DNA of 64,000 nt from Gongronella butleri (taxonomy: Eukaryota > Mucoromycota > Mucoromycetes > Mucorales > Cunninghamellaceae), in NCBI GenBank assembly GCA_025201375.1, contig JAIWZP010000008.1, forward strand, positions 682,001-746,000, given 5' to 3'. Made by a program: the position numbers and the translations under genes. The notes under the pieces were generated by a model. That model was not told the origin of the DNA. It ran no database searches and saw nothing but the letters and a program-made list of their open reading frames with translations. Positions within the stretch are counted from its first letter, which is position 1, and each line of letters opens with the position of its first letter. Of the stretch, positions 21,055 to 32,725 are shown one piece after another.

Positions 21055-21655
21055 CACGCGATTTGCACCAGGAAAACGCGTCTTGAAGCGCGCCATTTCG
21101 TGCCCACTAGCTAGAGACACGCCAGGTGCATGGATTTGATAAGAAACAGACGCGAGTAAATCGACGTCTGATGCAGATTTTCACGCGTCGAAAATTGTAT
21201 ATGATGATGAAACCGTGTCGAAAATACTCAAAAACTCACTTGTTTCACTGACCATCAACGACTACGCACGCTTCAGATCGCATTCTTTCCGATGACATGC
21301 CTTTCAAGGCGCTGCGTTCAATCTTCGCTAAGTTTGCCTTGAGTTGAAAAATCGCAGCTTTTCGCGTTTTACGCGATAACCAGTCAATCAACCCCTCGTT
21401 TTTATTGCGTTTTCATCAACGAATGACAGCCGCGTACCATGCCGTTGAATGGCGCGGTGATCTTGGCACATAAAAAATCTTTTTTATTTCAAATCCTCGA
21501 CTGTACCCCTTGGAAATTCGTCATTTTCCAAAATGCGCAATGTGAACCATCGAGCGATTACAGTGCAGCAAGCGTGGGCTCGTTTGAACGAGAAAGCGTG
21601 GAAGCGTTGGCTCAAATGCCTGGATTTCACTTTAAATGGTAAACTCGCTGGCAAA
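21055..21655. repeat. Dispersed repeat R4, right half of a split copy
   Basis: Collinear with 58397-58985 by eye. Shared blocks include ccaggtgcatggatttgataa / ccaagtgcatgaattttataa, acatctgatgcaattt-like, gcgttttacgc, ttttattgcgttt.catc and cgactgtaccccttggaaa. Confidence 0.65.
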
Positions 21656-23354
21656 CGACCAAAAACAATAAAAAATAAAAAAATCCAAATCGCGGTTTTC
21701 TCGACCACAAGCAATTTTGCTTGCATTTTTTATTGCACAGCACGGGCTGACGTAGTCAAATAAACAAAACGTCTTTAGCCAGGCCCGCACACCGGCTTTT
21801 GTGAAACTTTAACAATACATAACATGCAAATCACGTCAATTCTAGGCTTGCTGGAGTTGCAGCGATCTCATCCTTGTCAAATTTGGACCAGGTGACTTTT
21901 GCTGGACATTGAATGCATCATGTAAAGTTTGAAGTATCAAAACCTGTTTTCAGCAAAGATGTTGGCCGACGCTCCCCTTTTTTTTCTTGCCCAACAAGGC
22001 ACAATTGGCGCTTTCGTACGACACGGAAGAGGGGGCTGCTTATCAACTGTTTTGCCACGCCGCGTCACGAAGCATTGTGAGTCGCCCCGGTCCGTGATAG
22101 GGAGTTGGAGCCGTGATCATCGTCGTTGTTGAAAAAAAGCTGCGAATTGACAGCTTTGCATGCCCATTCAGAGTGCCCATGGGAGTGTCAATTCTGCACG
22201 ATCTTGTGCGACGCCATTCTGTGCATGCACGTCGCACCATGTTACGAAAACAGCTCTTGTGGTGCCCGCATGCTACCTCCTTGGCTTGTACTCCAAACAA
22301 TTGATATTATTTCGGGATGCCTTTTCCTTCGGATCTTCCGGATCAGCTAGCAATGGCCCCCCTGCCCCACTTTTATCTCTTTTTTGGGGAAAGGGCGTGG
22401 GCAGTGAGAAAGGAACAGAATGACAAAAAATGACAAACGGTCATGGAAGTACTCTTTTTTTGTGCAAATGTCACGTCCATTGGGGGGGGGGAAAAGGGAG
22501 CAAGAAGGCATATGTTGTCCAATGCGTGCGAACTGTCCGTCTCCTGTGGGTGCGTGTTAAATGCGCGCATGCACCAGCTTTTGACAGACAAAGAGAATCA
22601 TGGGCTCCGGCACACAAACAAGACAAAAAAATGATTCGGATGATAGCAACTTTTTGCCTTTTTTATGATTCGCACCACACGCCAACGACGTTCACAGTGC
22701 ATCAAAAGAAGCTTCCATGGTTGCTATTACTTTTGCCTAGCAAAAGAACAAAATAGTGGCCCTGTTTGTAAAAAAAAAAAAGCGCTACTTGTCAAAAAAA
22801 AAATATTATAAAGCTGGAATGAAAAAAAAAGGCTCAAGGGAAAAATTCGCAAAACGGATGTGTGTGTGATTTTTTCGTGCTTGTCGTGCGTGTGTGTTGT
22901 GTGTGTGAACGACAGAGAGGGTCATAGAGAGCGAGCGTGCGCGAATAATGTGCAAAAGGAGGCAAGGAGGTCGCGTGTAGCGTGGGTTGAATTTGGTTGA
23001 TCGCATTTTTTTTATTCATTAGGGAGGTGCCTTGGTGATCAAAATTAGATGAGGCAAACCTGCCAAGTTTTTCAAGGTTCAAAAGTGAAGGAGGCTCGTG
23101 TTTTATTTTTCCTTTTGCTCCTTAAAAAAGGGATCGCCTTTTTTGGGGCCTGCGATTCTACGCTGACGTTTGCATGGCAACGGGTCGGCAGTCATTTGTA
23201 TAAATAGGTGGATAAATGTGGGAAGAATTGAGTGCCACCCTCTTGTCTCCTCCATCTTGTTCCTGATTCTTTCTTCCTTTTTTTGCTTTTCTCTTCTTTT
23301 TTTTTTTTTTCTTCGACCTCCTCCCAATTGGTGCTTTTTCCACTGACGTTAGAG
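21656..23354. other. Spacer, no gene recognised
   Basis: Contains a small fragment of the ~500-bp array landmark (cttgtcaaatttggaccag) at ~21875, a G9 run at ~22482, and a GT-rich stretch at ~22858-22910. The last part has the TATA box at 23199 and a pyrimidine-rich leader for the PX-PB1 gene. Confidence 0.4.
23199..23205 (+). promoter_or_regulatory. Putative TATA box
   Basis: TATAAAT, 156 bases upstream of the ATG at 23355. The T/C-rich stretch between them fits a 5' leader. Confidence 0.5.
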
Positions 23355-24788
23355 ATGTCCAATTCCATCTTGACGCCGTCCACCAGTTTAAAGACCGCAT
23401 CGCCAGGCATCAAGCTCGCGCCACTTATCCGGCAAGCACGCGTTGTGTCGTATGAGCGACGCCAGGGCAAGGTGTGGTATGTGATTCACGTCGACCCTCA
23501 GCAATTCAACAATTTGCCTACGTGTCTCAAGCGCCACTCGTACACGATCGCGCGGCGATACGAGGATTGCGTGCAATTCTCGCAGCGACTACACGACGCG
23601 TTTCCGTGCCTGACCTCGGCGGCTTCAAGCAAATTTGGCAAGTTGGAGACTGGCTATTGCCTGCCCAAGCTGAAACCACAGGGCCTTCTCAACAAAAAGG
23701 CATCCCATGGCCAGCGCCGTGCCGAATTGGACCGATTCGTGCAATCTCTATTCCGACTGCCTGTCGCCATCACCCAGACATTGATTGTTCTCGAATTCTT
23801 TGGTCTTCAAAAGGCAGACACGGAAGATCAGGTGCTTCGCGATAAGCAAAACATGGTGCGTCAGCAACAAGCCATCATCAATGCCAATCAGCCCTTTGCG
23901 TATCATTATATGCAACAACAGCAGCAACATCAACAACATCAGCAGCAACAGCAGTATTTCCAGCAGCCATTGGCCCCGCATCTTCAACACCAACACCATC
24001 ACCAATTGCCATCCATGGGCGGCGTGCACTTTCGTCAGCCTTCTGGCGATTCGGTGCATACCATGGATGACGCGTCCATTTACCATCATCCCATAGTCAT
24101 GCCCATGGCGACCGAATCCGAGTCGTTCCTCCGATGGCCCAAACTCAAGAGCTTCTCCTCAAGCACAAGTCTGTCGTCGTTTTGCTCGCAAGCCGCGCAC
24201 AAATTGCCATCTTGGTCCACTTTGTCGTCTTCCTGCTCCACTTCGTTGAAAAAAAAGACATCCTTGGCTTCCTCCACGTACACGACCATGTCGACTGGCT
24301 CGAGCATTTCGGCGTGCTTCCCCTATGAAGATCCAATGCCAAGTTTAGTCAGCTGCAGCAGCAGTAGCACGGCATCCAGTGAGTCGGCGCAACAACACGC
24401 ATCTACCAGCGAGCCCTCGTCGCCTGTGTCACCTTGCTCCTCGTCCATCGTCCGCATGATCAAGCTCAAGGTCATTTACGATGTTGACAACATCGTGGTC
24501 GTGCAAATTCCGCGATCCACGTCATTGGCTGCCCTCCGCACTCGCTTGCATGACAAGTTCTCCACCATGCTCGACTCTGGCGACAAGGCATTGGCCGACG
24601 ATTTTATGCTCTTGCATAATGAAGGCTCACGCTCGTCATCGGCCTCCTCTTTGGATCAACAACCCGTGTCTTCCTCTGTTCTCGCTTCCTCTTCTTCCAT
24701 CACCCTCATTTCCAAAGAAAAACACTGGGCCATGGCCATGAAGAATTGGAATGCCCTTGACAAGGTCACCCTGCGATGCATCCATTGA
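23355..24788 (+). CDS. PX and PB1 domain protein, Bem1/Scd2-like scaffold without SH3
   Basis: A single exon of 477 residues. The frame is open further upstream, but 23355 is the first ATG and lies downstream of the TATA box. A PX domain (~25-135; VWYVIHVD, RRYEDCVQFSQRL, LPKLKPQG, LDRFVQSLFRLP) should bind phosphoinositides. A Gln/His-rich stretch (~190-225) and a Ser-rich region follow. The C terminus has a PB1-like domain (~366-450; MIKLKVIYDVDNIVVVQI), which in Bem1/Scd2 pairs with Cdc24. Bem1 also carries two SH3 domains at the N terminus; none is present here. This may be a half-Bem1 paralogue or an independent PX-PB1 adaptor in cell polarity. The PX call is firm, PB1 good, the Bem1 link inferred. 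Confidence 0.88.
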   Translation: MSNSILTPSTSLKTASPGIKLAPLIRQARVVSYERRQGKVWYVIHVDPQQFNNLPTCLKRHSYTIARRYEDCVQFSQRLHDAFPCLTSAASSKFGKLETGYCLPKLKPQGLLNKKASHGQRRAELDRFVQSLFRLPVAITQTLIVLEFFGLQKADTEDQVLRDKQNMVRQQQAIINANQPFAYHYMQQQQQHQQHQQQQQYFQQPLAPHLQHQHHHQLPSMGGVHFRQPSGDSVHTMDDASIYHHPIVMPMATESESFLRWPKLKSFSSSTSLSSFCSQAAHKLPSWSTLSSSCSTSLKKKTSLASSTYTTMSTGSSISACFPYEDPMPSLVSCSSSSTASSESAQQHASTSEPSSPVSPCSSSIVRMIKLKVIYDVDNIVVVQIPRSTSLAALRTRLHDKFSTMLDSGDKALADDFMLLHNEGSRSSSASSLDQQPVSSSVLASSSSITLISKEKHWAMAMKNWNALDKVTLRCIH

Positions 24789-25908
24789 AGCTCCGACCCC
24801 CCCTCCCCCTTTGACACGCCCCCTCCTTTTTTTTTTTTTTTGGTTAACACATTCTCCATTCCCATCGTTTTATTTATGAATCTATGTGTACATCATTCAC
24901 CCTAGCATCCTGCCCACTCATTCATCCACAAATCCACGCCCTTCCCCCTTCATTCTCATACTCTCTCCCTTTGTCTATATGATTTTTTGTATTTATTTTT
25001 CCACTCTCTGCACCTGTACCTATGTAAACACTTGTATCATACCTTCCATTCGTTCATTTTTGAATCATCAGTCACGTCTTTTTTCATCCTACCTACTCCC
25101 TCTCGCAAGTTCCCTTCTACCAAAGATGAAAAATTTGATTAAAAGCATCATTGTATCTATTCTTCGTTGCCACTGTCCTATTTTTCATCATTTTTTTTCG
25201 CGCTTGTGTTTTGTTGTCATTGAATGGGGACGCTGCAGCAAGCGCGTAAAAGAGGGATTTCATTGGCCTCGGCGCGTCCAATTGCATATTTTTGTTTTGT
25301 TTTGTTTTTCTTTCGTGAGGCGAGTTTGAAAAAAAAGGCATCTGCGAACAACAATCGTATCTTCCCCACCTTGGTGGTACAACGAATTGTGCTGTTATCA
25401 TCGGCGATGCTTCCATCTTTTGGCAAACAGAACAAAAAAAAGAGAAGCAAGAAAAAAAAAGGCGAGGGAATGGGCGCAAACCAAGAAAAACGCGTCTTGG
25501 TACTTGCGTTTCTGCAATGGCAACCCTGCTACGACGTGTACGGGCCTCTCATGCCCCATCGAGCACCAATTTTACTTGATCAACTCGCAGCATTAATAAT
25601 TTAGCTTAAAAATGAATGCCATTTTACAATTGTTATTATGGGTGACCAAAATGAGTCAGCAAATGTTTTTTTTTTCGCGTCAATTGCATCAAAAGGACAA
25701 TGGGGGTTGCCAATAGTTGTAATTGAGGGTCGCTTGGAATCGCCGCGCTTGGGCCAACACGGGGTTTTGCCATTTTTGCATTGCATGATGGTGCCATCTG
25801 GCTTTGAAAATGGATAAAGACTAAATTTAGCTTGCTCCTTTGTCTCGCTTTCTTCAAAACGTTGGTTCCATCAGTCCTTGGCAAGAATTTTACCGGGCAC
25901 ATTGCACC
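24789..25908. other. Spacer between PX-PB1 and inositol phosphatase genes
   Basis: C/T-rich 3' flank of the PX-PB1 gene, then A/T-rich sequence. A 126-codon plus frame (25224-25604) overlaps other open frames, has no recognisable domain and is not called. Confidence 0.4.
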
Positions 25909-28900
25909 ATGCACTCAGATGAAGACGACAATGACCGACCTGTCAGCTTTCAAGAGCTTAAAAAGCGCTGGGCTGACCAAGAATCGTCCACACTCAGTGC
26001 TACACCTCGACGCCCGTCTCCGGGACCACAGCTCACGAGTAGTCAGCGAACCACACCCGCCGCTTTGTCCAGAAACCCGAGTTCGACGTCCTTGTCGCTA
26101 AACGACAACCTTCCGCCGCCAGACGCGCCGCCATTGCCCACGCCAACAAAGCCATTGACAGCCGCTCCGAGTAAGTATTGCCGGGAAAAAATGACTTGGC
26201 CTTTTTTTTCTTTCTCTATTTTTTTCGTTCTTTGGGGGCTTTTTGTGCTGATTATTTTTGCCATTGTTCTTGCAGGTGCTGCTGTTCCTGTGCCATTAGC
26301 ACCTGCGCCGGCTGCCACTAATCGAGTGTCGACATTGGCTTCTCAATTCAATCAACAGGTCACGGTCAATTCATCAAATACGCCTGCACGCGACGCGTCC
26401 ACGATTTCGTCGGATGCCCCCAATGCTTCTGCACAGCCAATGGCTCGCTCAGCGACGCTTGGCATGGCGCCTGTGCTGCCAGAAAAAGATCGACCGATAA
26501 CATCGCCTTTTGTCGTTGAAAATCGGCCCCGAGGTACGAGCACCAGCAGCGACCCTTTTCTCGACAAGCATGGCCAGCAGTCGGCCGACGACGATATATC
26601 CGGCGATGAGGATGATGACAGCGAGTCCACCACCAGCGTCGACTCGGACACCACCGAAGAAATTGACGCGCAAAATGAGCGTACGACCATGCGCGTTCAA
26701 GAAACCCAAATTAGCTATGGAAACGCGTCAAAAATCTCGCCACCACCTGGAAAACCAAAGCAGCGCCCACCACCGCCTCCACCGACCAAAAAATATCATC
26801 GCACCGCGCCCACTCGCCCGCCAACCATGGCAAATCCGCCATTGATAAAGAGAACAGCATCTTCGGGCCCTCCATCCACCACCCAATTGCCCACACGCCC
26901 TTCCAAGCCTTCGGTGCCCATCACTCAGCCTATACCAATTGCCTCACCAGCTGCCAACAACATCATCGCACCCACACCACCAACCGCTGAGCCCGTTTCC
27001 ATGCTCCCATCTGCAGCACCCATCTTGCCTCCACGTCCATCGTCACACGTACCGATTGAATCGCCACAATTGCCCCCGCGCCCATCGACTTCCACCCTGG
27101 CGCGCTCACACACTGTCAGTGCGCACTATTTGATTCATTCGACTGGTCCGAACGTCGACACTCTTCGCCAGAAATCAGGAAATTCGCCTGTTTCCTCCTT
27201 GCAATCGTCCGCTACACCGTTAAAACGCTCACAGACAATGGTTGCGTCGCCAAACATGCCCGGCTCAAGTGTCGCTCGCGAAGGCAGCTTGATGCCAAAG
27301 AGTATTTACCCGGATTTCAGCTCCGCAACGCGCAATCCGCCATTGCTTGCCACCGGCGAGCTCAATTTCAGTGGAGGACAGCATAGTAGCAAGGGCTCAC
27401 AGCCCATGGCCGCCTATGGCTCGTGTATCGCCACGGGCGTCACTCAGGCACGTGTATGGAATGCACTGACGGGCAAGGTTATATATGCCGCCGATCTTGT
27501 TGGCCCCAATGACCACGATCGCATTCGATCCTTTGCTTTCTTGCCCACGCCACGCCTCGAGGACCAAGGACGCTTCTTGTGGGCAGGCATGCAAGATGGC
27601 TCCATCATTGCCATGGATACAAAGACAGATACCGTCCACAAGATCACAAGCTGCCACAAGCATCCAATCACCTTTATGATGCGACGTCGCAATATGGACA
27701 TTTGGACATTGGATGAAAGTGGCCTGCTTGCCATCTGGTCAGTCGCGTGCCAATCGTCCTTTAAGCCAGACAAACTCATGCGCCTAGATGTCCAGCCTCA
27801 GAAATCCATGGTGATGAGCAAGGCTGTCGCGGCCGTCATTGCCGACGCAAAGGACCTGTGGATGTCCAACGGCCGCTCTTTGCACGTGTATCGAGGTTTC
27901 AATAAGCCCCGTGCCGCGGACAATCACGATCAGCAGCAAATCCGCATATCCAATGATCTTGGCAACATCACGGACCTGACGACCATCCCGTGTCATCCTC
28001 AATTCATCGTGGCCAGCCACGACGACGGCAAGGTCACTCTATGGGACAAGCGCACGCTCGAAAAGGCCCAAGTGTACACCATCTCGCTCTACGGCATCTG
28101 CAAAATGGTCACTGTCGACGACTCTTTCCTTTGGACTGGCTACAACACCGGCATGATTTACGTCTACGACACGCGGCCGACAAAGTGGGAAGTCATCAAA
28201 ATGTGGCGCGCACACCAAGGACCGCTGACTTGCCTGTTGGTCGACGAGTCGCGATTTTTGCATGGTGATGGCACACTCCAAGTGGTTTCCGGTGACTCGC
28301 ACGGCTCGGTGTCAATATGGGATGGCCTGATGACAGACAATTGGCATGGTAAGTACAAGTGGAAGCCAAGGGAGGCAGCTTTTTTTTTAATTTTTTATTT
28401 TTTTTATTTTTATTTTTTTCTATTTTTTTACGTGCAGACCGGCAATTGCACACACTGGCCAAGAGCTACTGCAATTATCGCCCGATCCAGGTGATGATCT
28501 GCTCATGGAACATTGACGCCAATAAGCCTGAAAAACTGGTCGGCAAGGACAATGAATTGGTGCATGAATGGCTCGGCACGGCGCAAAATCCTGATATCAT
28601 TGTCGTCGGCATCCAAGAGATTGTGGACTTGGAATCCAAAAAACAGACGGCCAGTAATACACACTCTCTTTTTATCGCATCCTTCTTGTCAAATTTGGCC
28701 ACAAAGGACTTACTTTTTTTTCCCTTTTTTTCTATTTTAGAATCGTTGTTTGCATCTCGCAAAAAGATTGAGACGCTGGAAGACGCGGATGAGATGCTGA
28801 CGCATCGTTACAGGCTGTGGCACGATCATTTGGTGCGTGTGATTGGCGATAATTACGGACGTGACGCGTACACGGTGTTTAAAACGGATCAGCTTGTTGG

Positions 28901-29786
28901 TCTGTTTAGCTGCGTTTTTATCAAAAAGAGCGAGATTGGACGCGCATGGAACTGCGATGCCACCGTGGTAAAGACGGGTCTCAAGGTGATGAACAAGAGC
29001 ATTCACGGCAACAAGGGAGGTATTGCCATCCGCTTCATGTTTGAGCACTCGTCGCTGTGCTTTGTCAATTGCCACTTGGCTGCTGGCCAGTCGCACACGC
29101 AAGATCGCAATGCCGATGCCGAGGGCATCCTGCAGTCCGCCACGTTCCCAGAATACCAACGCAACATGGACCTCTTTGCCAATGGCGGCGACGGATCGAT
29201 GATTTTGGACCATGAGCATTGCTTTTTAAGTGGCGACCTGAATTACCGCATTGCCATGGACCGCCAGGAGGTGCTGGACGTGCTGCGCAGAAAGGACAAG
29301 AAGCAGGCTTGGGAAACACTCCAATTGCAAGACCAGCTCAAGCGCCAGCACATCACCAATCCGCTCTTCAAGTTGCTTTGGTTCAATGAGGCCCCATTGA
29401 TGTTTGATCCCACCTACAAGTACGACAGAAACACCAACAATTACGACTCGTCTGAAAAGAAACGCGTCCCCGCCTGGTGCGATCGCATCCTGTGGCGCTC
29501 CAATCTCACCCAAAATCTTGACTATCGTCGCCATGAAGTAAAGGCATCAGACCACCGACCGATCAGCGCCACCTTCCAAGTGCAAGTCAAGGAAATTGAT
29601 GGCGATCGCCGTGATCGGCTGCTCGAGCAAATTGAGCAAGATTGGTTCCACCTGATCGACAGAGCCGTCGCCAACAAAAAAGTGGCCTATTTGTTAGATT
29701 ATGAGCTATGCACCCAGGACCAAGCTAGACAAATCTTGCAAGACAATCAATGGGACGTCGATGCAGCCGTTAGCTGCCTCTTGTAA
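25909..29786 (+). CDS. Inositol polyphosphate 5-phosphatase with WD40-like and UBA-like regions
   Basis: Four exons, 25909-26170, 26276-28348, 28438-28653 and 28741-29786, give 1198 residues. The N-terminal ~420 residues are Pro/Ser-rich with PPPPP stretches that suit SH3 binding. A WD40-like propeller (~430-775; repeated xxWxxxTGK and TLWDKRT blocks) precedes the IPPc catalytic domain (~796-1134). Catalytic motifs are intact: WNIDANKP, GIQEIVDL, NKGGIAIRF, NCHLAAGQ, FLSGDLNYRI, PAWCDRIL, SDHRPI. These enzymes remove the 5-phosphate from PtdIns(4,5)P2 and related lipids. The last ~40 residues (CTQDQARQILQDNQWDVDAA) look like a UBA domain, which would bind ubiquitin. The first intron (105 nt) has no stop and is a multiple of three, so retaining it would add 35 residues. 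Confidence 0.92.
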
Positions 29787-30135
29787 AATAAAAATAAAAA
29801 ACGATCCACCCCAGTTTTCTATTCTTTTTCGTCTTTTTTTTTTTTTTGACTAGTTTCGGCCTAGTCCTGCGCGCTCGCGCTTCTCCCCATGTCAGGTGTT
29901 GGGGGAAGAGCTGGCGGCTCTTCAATTCTAAATAATGCAATGGATGTCCGTGTCCCTGGGGAAATTAGGGTTTTTGCTGACGCCTTGTTCTCACAGCTGG
30001 TGTGGCCTTGATTGGCAGAAAGCAAGGTTTAAATCCTCCAAATTCGCCGAGCTCCCAAGAATATAAATAGTAACCCCCTTTGTCGCAGGTCTCTTTTTCT
30101 AACCCTTATTCCAATTCATTCAATTTTCAAAAAAC
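29787..30135. other. Promoter region of the aldo-keto reductase
   Basis: No gene. AATAAA signals of the upstream gene lie at ~29787, and the reductase TATA box at 30062. Confidence 0.5.
30062..30069 (+). promoter_or_regulatory. Putative TATA box
   Basis: TATAAATA, 74 bases upstream of the ATG at 30136. Confidence 0.55.
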
Positions 30136-30593
30136 ATGCCTTCTGCCCCCGCTTTTTATACTCTGTAGGATGGGATTGCCGCGAACATTTGAGAAATGAG
30201 TACTAATTTGGATGGTCACTTAGGAACTCTGGTGCCAAGATCCCCACTATTGGCTTGGGAACGTGGCAAGCTACTGAGCCCGATGCGATTTACAATGCCA
30301 TCATCACGGCTCTCAAGTCTGGTTATCGCCACATTGGTAAAAAATGACGCAATGGCGGCGCAGATCACGGCCCAAGCTCATCACACAATGCCATTGTAGA
30401 TACCGCTTTTGCCTATGGCAACGAGGCCGAGGTCGGCCGCGCCATTCGCGACGGCTTGAAGCAATTGGACTTGAAACGTGAGGATATCTTTGTGACCACC
30501 AAGTTGGGCCCCACCCAAGCACGCCCCTCCATCGTACCCCAGGCTTTTGCCGACTCGCTCGAGAAGTTGGGCTTGGACTACATTGATCTCTAC

Positions 30594-30629
<36 letters not shown>

Positions 30630-31413
30630 GGGTCTTGGAGCGGAATGACGCGCTGGGTAAATGTTGACGCGTCTGCTCTCTCTCTCCTTTTTTTCCACAG
30701 CTGATGCACTGGCCCGTCGCCTTGAACCCCGAACCTGGTGTCATGATCCCCCTTCGCGCCGACGGCTCGCGCGATCTGGATGAACAAATCGCTGGTCGCT
30801 TTGAAATCACCTGGGAGGCCATGGAGAAGCTTGTCGAGGGCGGCAAGGTCAAGTCGATCGGTGTTTGCAACTTCGCCATTCCCAATTTGGAGCGCCTGCT
30901 TGCCGCTGCCAAGATCGCCCCTGCTGTCAACCAGATCGAATTGCACCGTACGTTCTATTTTAGTGTTTTTGTGCGGTGTGTTCCTGATTTTTCTTTTTTT
31001 CGCTTAGCCTACTGCCCTCAATTCAAGTTGCTGGAATACTGCGCCTCCAAGAACATCCATGTGACCGCCTACTCGCCTTTGGGCTCCAGTGGCTCGCCAT
31101 TGCTGGCGGATGCTACCTTAACCAAGATTGCCGAGGAGACCAAGGCCACCGTTGCCCAAGTTTTGATCTCTTGGGGTGCGCTGCGTGGTAGTGTGATCCC
31201 CAAGAGCGTCACGCCCGCCGTAAGTGCAAGGAAAATGTAATCAAAAACATGACACTCACATTTTTTTCTAATTAGCGTGTCGCCTCCAACTTTGAGCTGG
31301 TTGAATTGACGGATGCGCAGGTTAAGGCCATCAATGACATCTCCGCTACCTCCTCCAAGCGCTTGGTGCGTCCACCCTGGGGCGTGCCCGTGTTTGACGA
31401 GGATTTCGAGTAA
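30136..31413 (+). CDS. Aldo-keto reductase (NADPH-dependent)
   Basis: Six exons, 30136-30164, 30224-30336, 30400-30593, 30701-30947, 31008-31219, 31276-31413, give 310 residues, the usual size of the family. It reduces aldehydes or ketones with NAD(P)H in a TIM-barrel fold. The catalytic tetrad is present: D48 and Y53 (DTAFAYGNE), K82 (VTTKL), H115 (LMHWP). Other family blocks are GLGTW, SIGVCNF, NQIELHPYCPQ and the IPKSVTP cofactor loop. The first exon is only 29 nt, and its donor lies on an in-frame TAG; phase 2 joining to GAACTCTGG restores [13 protein letters not shown]. Intron 3 contains a ~30-A tract. The sequence resembles the GCY1/YPR1 group, but the substrate cannot be read from it. 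Confidence 0.95.
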
Positions 31414-31680
31414 AATGTATTATCAACAACATATACTGTAAATTATTAAAATGTATTTGCCGCAACACACGAGGTCATCGTGCCTCAAACTTCAATCTTT
31501 GTATCATTCATACAGTACGTACAGTAATAATGTATCATAAGAGCTACGTACCTATTATATAACACACGAGTTTCACATGATGCATATGATACAGTATCAT
31601 ACTGTACGGTACAGTACGTCGTACGTACAGAAAAAAGCAGCAAACAATGCTACCTCCAAAAACCATCGATGATGAATTGT
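31414..31680. repeat. TACAGTA / ATCATAC-rich palindromic sequence
   Basis: Dense short palindromes such as gtacggtacagtacg and tacagtatcatactgta. The same words recur at ~31840-32060, 35000-35040, 35340-35480, 35630-35870 and 50680-50910. Confidence 0.5.
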
Positions 31681-31689
31681 TGTTTCCAA

Positions 31690-31915
31690 TTTCATCGGAG
31701 GAGGCAGAATGACCAAAACTCGCAATGAAAATCCACTTTATGATATCAGCAAAATCTTTACTGGCGATTTGCTCGAAGCTCGACAACGGTCATCAAGACG
31801 TCAAGTTACATATGATATCATAACCCCGATTATTACAGTATTCCAGATTTACAGTAATAACAAAGAGGAAGCCAAAGCATCTAATTATGGGACCACTTTC
31901 AGGTCGCTATGATAC
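31690..31915. repeat. Dispersed repeat R2, copy 1
   Basis: Shares gaccaaaactcgcaatgaaaa..tccactttatga, aatctttactggcgatttgctcga and gcatctaattatgggaccactttcaggtcgct with 34270-34450. The middle has been filled with TACAGTA-type sequence. Confidence 0.6.
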
Positions 31916-32549
31916 TGTATACTACTGTATATTACCGGTATACAGTAGCTTCTTGAGGCCTTGAGCTTGAAAATTTTGCATTGATCTACCTGAAATGCCG
32001 ACTGACGACGCCCTTGCAAGATCGCTGCTATCATCATACTGTATTACTCTATCATACGTAATAGAAATCTTAAATTCATGAAAATCAACTCTGCTCAGTG
32101 CTTACTGTAGTAGTGCTCATCACTATGATATCAAGAGTTGAAAATTATTGGCATTTGTGCGTTGTTTTGGCTGCTTGATTGCTTGCTTGATGCTTAATTG
32201 CTGCTTCTTCTTGAAAACAAAGTAAAAACCGGGATGAGTTGCTTGATCGGGCCATTGACGAGAAAATCGATGATGTTTCTCCAGAACTTCACCATTTTGA
32301 TCCAGTCGTGCTAAATTGTTATTCGATCATGCTGAAAACTTACGTACAAGTGGAAAGAGACGCGCAGCACAAGGGTCATTTTATCTTATGTAGTCCTCCT
32401 CCGGTAAAGCCGATGCATAACCTTTGTACACTTGCAATGACGACGTCAGATTAAATATTTCAATCTCAATTTTCTCGGCAACGAACAAGGATAACCACAG
32501 CAAGTCTGCCTTGCAAAAAATACAGAATTTGATTCTCTGTCAAATGAGA
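31916..32549. other. Repeat-rich spacer, no gene supported
   Basis: TACAGTA/ATCATAC words continue to ~32110. A 71-codon plus frame at 32239-32454 has no recognised domain and is flanked by repeats; I leave it uncalled. Confidence 0.35.
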
Positions 32550-32725
32550 CCAGTTCACTGACGGGCGACCAAAACTGGTCAAGAAATTCAAGTTTCTAAA
32601 ATTAGATAGACTTTGATTGCTTTTTTTCTCGCGATCCGTCAAGGCAACCCTCTATTTTTATTGCAGATTTGCTTAGCAAGGGGGGTCGATGCATCAAATG
32701 ACATGACTCTCAAAGCGCTGGTGTG
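32550..32725. repeat. Dispersed repeat R2, copy 2
   Basis: Shares the framework gcgaccaaaactggtcaagaa, ttattgcagatttgcttagcaa and gcatcaaatgacatgactctcaaagcgct with 34270-34450. Confidence 0.55.

Noticed and set aside
23232..23354. N-terminal extension of the PX-PB1 protein
   Set aside because: The frame is open but has no ATG, is Phe/Ser-rich from a T tract, and lies next to the TATA box.
32239..32454. 71-codon plus-strand frame in the repeat island
   Set aside because: No domain, no introns, surrounded by repeats; chance length in this composition.
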